Source of the DNA: Candidatus Cloacimonadota bacterium
GTDB taxonomy: Bacteria > Cloacimonadota > Cloacimonadia > JGIOTU-2
DNA: 26,888 bases
Direction: 5' to 3'
NCBI GenBank assembly: GCA_011043895.1
Contig: DRBZ01000078.1
Span: 1-26,888 of the forward strand
The notes under the pieces are model-generated. The model made no database searches, had not been told where the DNA came from, and saw only the letters and a list, made by a program, of their open reading frames with translations. Position numbers and translations under genes: made by a program. Shown here piece after piece: positions 24,116 to 26,888 of this stretch; within the stretch, counting starts at the first letter, position 1, and each line of letters starts with the position of its first letter.

Positions 24116-25651
24116 TTACGGTTTCATGATTGCCTTGCAATCGACTGAATTCTTTATAAATCTCGCTGATAGTTCAGGATTCTCAAAAAGCTGCTTTGTT
24201 CCTTCATCAAAATAATCTGCAACACCCTCATCAACGATCTTTTGCAGTAGTTCAAAATTATCTCTGATTGAGCAAGGCAGTTTATAATTTTCGTTCACTT
24301 GCTGAATCTCTTTTCTTATCTTTTTAAAGAGATCACATTGGATTACATCTTTGAGTGTTTTACCTTGTTTCCAGACATCATATATATTGCCAAGTTTCTT
24401 ATCACAAAGTGGGAGGAATACACATGGAGTTATTTTACCATTTGCTCGAATAGTAAAATGACCACCTGTTCTTCCTGCTGCTATGCATCCTGCAGGGCAA
24501 TCAATATTGGCAGTAGTGGAACCTGCGTTCCAGAAGTCACCGATAAAGACGCCTTTATCACGTACATATTTCCAGTTGTCCTCATAGAGTTTGTTCCGCT
24601 GTTCCGGTTTGACCAGTAATCCCATAGTCTCTTCTGGAAGTAACTGTCCGTCTTTGTTCCATATTCTTCCGATGGGCATGACATGAAAGTTCCATTCCCC
24701 TATGGCTCCTTCTTCAAGGTTCTTATCATGAAATTCTGCTGAACCAACATATTCGGCATTCTTTGAGGTAATGGTAACAGAATAGAGGAAGGGAACACCT
24801 GCATTCTTCATATCAGTGGCAACCCGTGATACAATAGCACTGAGATCTTCTGCGTCCGCTTTGCCACGCCGTTTATCAGTATCTTCCTTTTTCCCTTCCT
24901 TACTCAAACAGGGGATCACATTTCCAGATTGAGCAAACCGTTCGATGAGATTATCTGGTAGATTATGCTTCTTTGCATACACCTTATCAAGGGCAGTACC
25001 GTTCGTGTACATCAGAAAGAGTGTGTCGTTATATTCTTCAAAGATATCTGCGATATTCTTTTTATTGCCAAACTCATCTTCACCTTGCCACATGGTTGGT
25101 TCTCCACCGGAAAAAACAAAGAATTTAATGTCCATTTGGTTTCTTGCTTCATCCATAATTCGAGTTAGATTTCTGTATGAAAGTGAAAATCCTTTATAGC
25201 TTTTTCCTCTGTTCCCGGCATCAGCATAGCAGTATTCACAGTCAAGGTTGCAGATACTTGTGGGATCTATCAATAAGAAGAAGGGTTGTTGAATGTTACT
25301 GTCCAGAAGTTCTCGTTTTTTGGTCAAACCTTTCACGAGATTATTTCCGACTATTACATTGAGCAAATTATCCTTGTAACCCTGAGACATTCTATCTTCT
25401 TCGTATAATCTTCCGAGAGTTTTAACAAGTGCCCGACCCATGTAGTATTTATTCAGTGCAGCTTCCTCTGCAAGATTATCTGCATTCTTTTTCACTGCAT
25501 AATTGTAGATGGTCTTGTCCAGCAGGTTAAGGAGTGCTTTTCTGCTTATTGTATGATCTGCTGAGGTTTTGATGATCGATTTGATGAGTTTATCATTGTA
25601 CAGAGTTTTTTCTGAAATGCTCTGTACGGCATTTCTAATTGAACTACTCAT
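24116..25651 (-). CDS. Radical SAM protein with SPASM-like C-terminus
   Basis: The 511-residue protein binds a 4Fe-4S cluster through Cys134, Cys138 and Cys141 (CNLDCEYC, the CX3CX2C motif) and SAM near GGEP (182-185). The C-terminal part has further cysteines (385, 389, 410, 416, 439 and 460) in a SPASM-like arrangement (CPAGC, IRANGKITPCVFLPLC, LGNIYDVW) that may hold a second cluster. The first 125 residues are helical and unlike the core; they may bind a partner or substrate. SPASM proteins often modify peptides or make enzyme cofactors, but I see no peptide substrate gene next to it. The ATG has a perfect AGGAGG. The reaction is unknown. Confidence 0.88.
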   Translation of the reverse strand: MSSSIRNAVQSISEKTLYNDKLIKSIIKTSADHTISRKALLNLLDKTIYNYAVKKNADNLAEEAALNKYYMGRALVKTLGRLYEEDRMSQGYKDNLLNVIVGNNLVKGLTKKRELLDSNIQQPFFLLIDPTSICNLDCEYCYADAGNRGKSYKGFSLSYRNLTRIMDEARNQMDIKFFVFSGGEPTMWQGEDEFGNKKNIADIFEEYNDTLFLMYTNGTALDKVYAKKHNLPDNLIERFAQSGNVIPCLSKEGKKEDTDKRRGKADAEDLSAIVSRVATDMKNAGVPFLYSVTITSKNAEYVGSAEFHDKNLEEGAIGEWNFHVMPIGRIWNKDGQLLPEETMGLLVKPEQRNKLYEDNWKYVRDKGVFIGDFWNAGSTTANIDCPAGCIAAGRTGGHFTIRANGKITPCVFLPLCDKKLGNIYDVWKQGKTLKDVIQCDLFKKIRKEIQQVNENYKLPCSIRDNFELLQKIVDEGVADYFDEGTKQLFENPELSARFIKNSVDCKAIMKP

Positions 25652-25809
25652 TGTGCCTCCTGTTTTTAATTCCTTTTAGTACAATTTCATTGAAGATAAA
25701 AATTATTTATAAATACATAAGTATATAGAATAACGATGTCAAGTTTTTTAATCTGTCCAATCTGATAGGATATAGTATTTAAGTTATTGGAAAAATCTTT
25801 CAAAGAATC

Positions 25810-25836
25810 TTGACAATTTCTGCAGAGAAATATTCT
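25810..25836 (+). promoter_or_regulatory. Possible promoter of the TAXI-family gene
   Basis: TTGACA (25810-25815) and TATTCT (25831-25836) with a 15-bp spacer lie upstream of the lost start codon at 25861. This argues that the TTG at 25810 belongs to a -35 box and is not the start codon. Confidence 0.35.
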
Positions 25837-25860
25837 AGAAAAAAGCACATCGGAGAAAAT

Positions 25861-26859
25861 ATAAAAATTACAAACATTCTACTAATTTTGCTCCTTATCG
25901 TAACCATTTTCAGCTGCACCAAGAAGGATATTCAATTTATAACCATAGGCACGGGTGGTGTCACAGGCGTGTATTATCCCACGGGTGGTGCAATCAGCAG
26001 AATGGTGAACAAGAATTTTAAGGAATACGAAATCTAAGCCACTGTTGAGTCAACTGCGGGTTCCGTATATAATATCAATTCTGTACTCAGCGGAGATCTT
26101 GATTTTTGTATTGCACAGTCAGACAGGCAGTACCAGGCATATAAAGGATTGTCAGAATGGGCAGAGCACGGCCCACAAAAGAACCTAAGATCTGTATTTT
26201 CCATCCATCCAGAATCAATAACACTTATTGCATCTGAGAAAAGCGGTATTACTTCAGTGCACGATCTGAAAGGAAAAACAGTGAACCTTGGCAATCCCGG
26301 CTCGGGTCAGCTACAGAATTCTCGTGATGTTATCAATGCTTTTGGTATAACTGAGGATATGCTGAATGCAGAATATGTAAAAGCAGTCGAAGCACCGGGT
26401 CTGTTGCAGGATGAGCGACTCGATGCATTTTTCTACACTGTCGGGCATCCAAATGGAAATATCAAAGAAGCAACATCAGGAAGGATAAAAGTAAGTATTA
26501 TTCCGATTGAAGGTGCACCAATGGATTCCCTTCTTCAAGACCTGTCGTACTATGATTATGCGATTATTCCCCATGATTACTATGAAATGGCAATGAACAA
26601 GACAGATATCCCGACGATCGGAGTGAAAGCAACACTTGTTACGTCCAGTGAAGTTTCGGAAGAAATTGTGTATGCCATCACAAAAGAAGTATTTGAGAAT
26701 TTTGATGAATTCAGGGAGCTTCATCCAGCATACAGGACCTTAACAATGGAGAGTATGCTCAAAGGACTTACTGCTCCGATCCATCCAGGAGCATTGAAAT
26801 ATTATGAAGAAGCTGGCTTGATTGATTATATCAAGTGTACAACTAATCTTCTTGACTAA
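25861..26859 (+). pseudogene. TAXI-family TRAP transporter solute-binding protein, decayed
   Basis: The translated frame is a lipoprotein of the TAXI type: signal peptide KITNILLILLLIVTIFSC with a lipobox, then FITIGTGGVTGVYYPTGGAI, VESTAGSVYNINSVLSGDLDF, VHDLKGKTVNLGNPGSG and, near the end, PIHPGALKYYEEAGL. Three lesions are seen. First, the expected start is ATA at 25861, five bases after GGAG (25852-25855); no ATG lies nearby. Second, TAA at 26035-26037 interrupts the frame before ATVES. Third, the IS end at 26836 replaces the last bases, so the final residues (CTTNLLD) and the stop come from IS DNA. TAXI proteins bind acidic or small organic solutes for TRAP permeases; no permease is present here. 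The frame is otherwise intact. Confidence 0.85.
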
Positions 26860-26888
26860 CTGAGATACATTATTGAAATAGTGTCTCA
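26836..26888 (+). mobile_element. End of insertion sequence, right copy (partial)
   Basis: The element begins with TGT at 26836 and runs off the window end. It matches the complement of 97-149 at 52 of 53 bases. By comparison with the left copy, its transposase ATG would lie about 17 bases past the window edge, reading rightward. The two copies therefore point outward. Confidence 0.7.

Noticed and set aside
25810..26037. TTG at 25810 as start of the TAXI-family protein
   Set aside because: It has no ribosome binding site, adds 17 residues before a perfect signal peptide, and coincides with a TTGACA -35 box. The lost start at 25861 fits better.
11277..26859. Reassigned stop codons (TAA/TAG read as sense)
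   Set aside because: Many intact genes here end in TAA (surE, ybaB, efp) or TAG (recR, the CNB gene) at the expected length, so a changed code is not supported.
97..26888. The whole window as a composite transposon
   Set aside because: The interior is mainly housekeeping genes (glnA, efp, recR, tRNA) and only one end of each IS copy is visible. Two separate insertions or a contig break at a repeat are simpler.
1..26888. Defence island, prophage or CRISPR locus
   Set aside because: No nuclease, reverse transcriptase, toxin-antitoxin pair, phage structural gene or repeat-spacer array was recognised on either strand.

Overview
The window looks like a bacterial chromosome segment of low GC content (estimated by eye, not counted). 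It mixes housekeeping operons with surface or secreted protein genes. Two large secreted proteins end in a C-terminal sorting-type domain (PNPF...IYNIKGQ...W(D)...GxYxY...), and one of them is a right-handed beta-helix protein. Together with the gene content, this suggests Candidatus Cloacimonadota or a neighbouring FCB-group lineage. That assignment is inference from protein style only; there is no rRNA gene here.

Layout, left to right. (1) 1-149 is the end of an insertion sequence whose transposase gene runs leftward out of the window. (2) 305-1591 (-) is a sugar-type ABC transporter lipoprotein, divergent from tRNA-Asp (1756-1832). (3) 2113-6476 (+) is a tightly packed cluster: surE, pcm, a small multidrug-export family membrane protein, a cyclic-nucleotide-binding protein, an AI-2E family permease and a TerB-like protein. 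(4) 6565-11280 (+) is a housekeeping run: ybaB/ebfC, recR, efp, a zinc-ribbon Nudix hydrolase, an rdgB-type nucleotide pyrophosphatase, glnA and a methyltransferase. (5) 11277-12381 (-) holds an AlkD-like DNA repair gene followed by a GNAT acetyltransferase broken by two stop codons. (6) 12482-17125 (+) holds a secreted beta-helix protein, a membrane protein with a strong terminator, a HAD protein and glycerate 2-kinase. (7) 17118-21632 (-) reads rmlB, an rmlA stub, an ABC-F ATPase, a UPF0316 membrane protein and a YihX-like HAD phosphatase. (8) 21779-24052 (+) is a secreted transglutaminase-like protein, convergent with a radical SAM/SPASM protein (24116-25651, -) across a shared terminator. 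(9) 25861-26859 is a decayed TAXI-family TRAP transporter binding protein with the start of a second copy of the same insertion sequence in its 3' end.

The main surprise is the edges and the decay. The two window ends carry the same 53-bp sequence (one mismatch) in opposite orientation. Both copies begin with TGT, as expected for the end of an IS481-like element, and the right copy supplies the last codons and the stop of the TAXI gene. Three genes are visibly broken: GNAT with two nonsense codons, TAXI with a lost start codon, a nonsense codon and the IS insertion, and rmlA reduced to 31 codons. I found no CRISPR array, no recognisable defence system and no convincing new multi-gene system. 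The less ordinary intact parts are the CNB/AI-2E/TerB gene set, the secreted transglutaminase-like protein, the radical SAM protein with a helical N-terminal extension, and two HAD proteins bracketing glycerate kinase.
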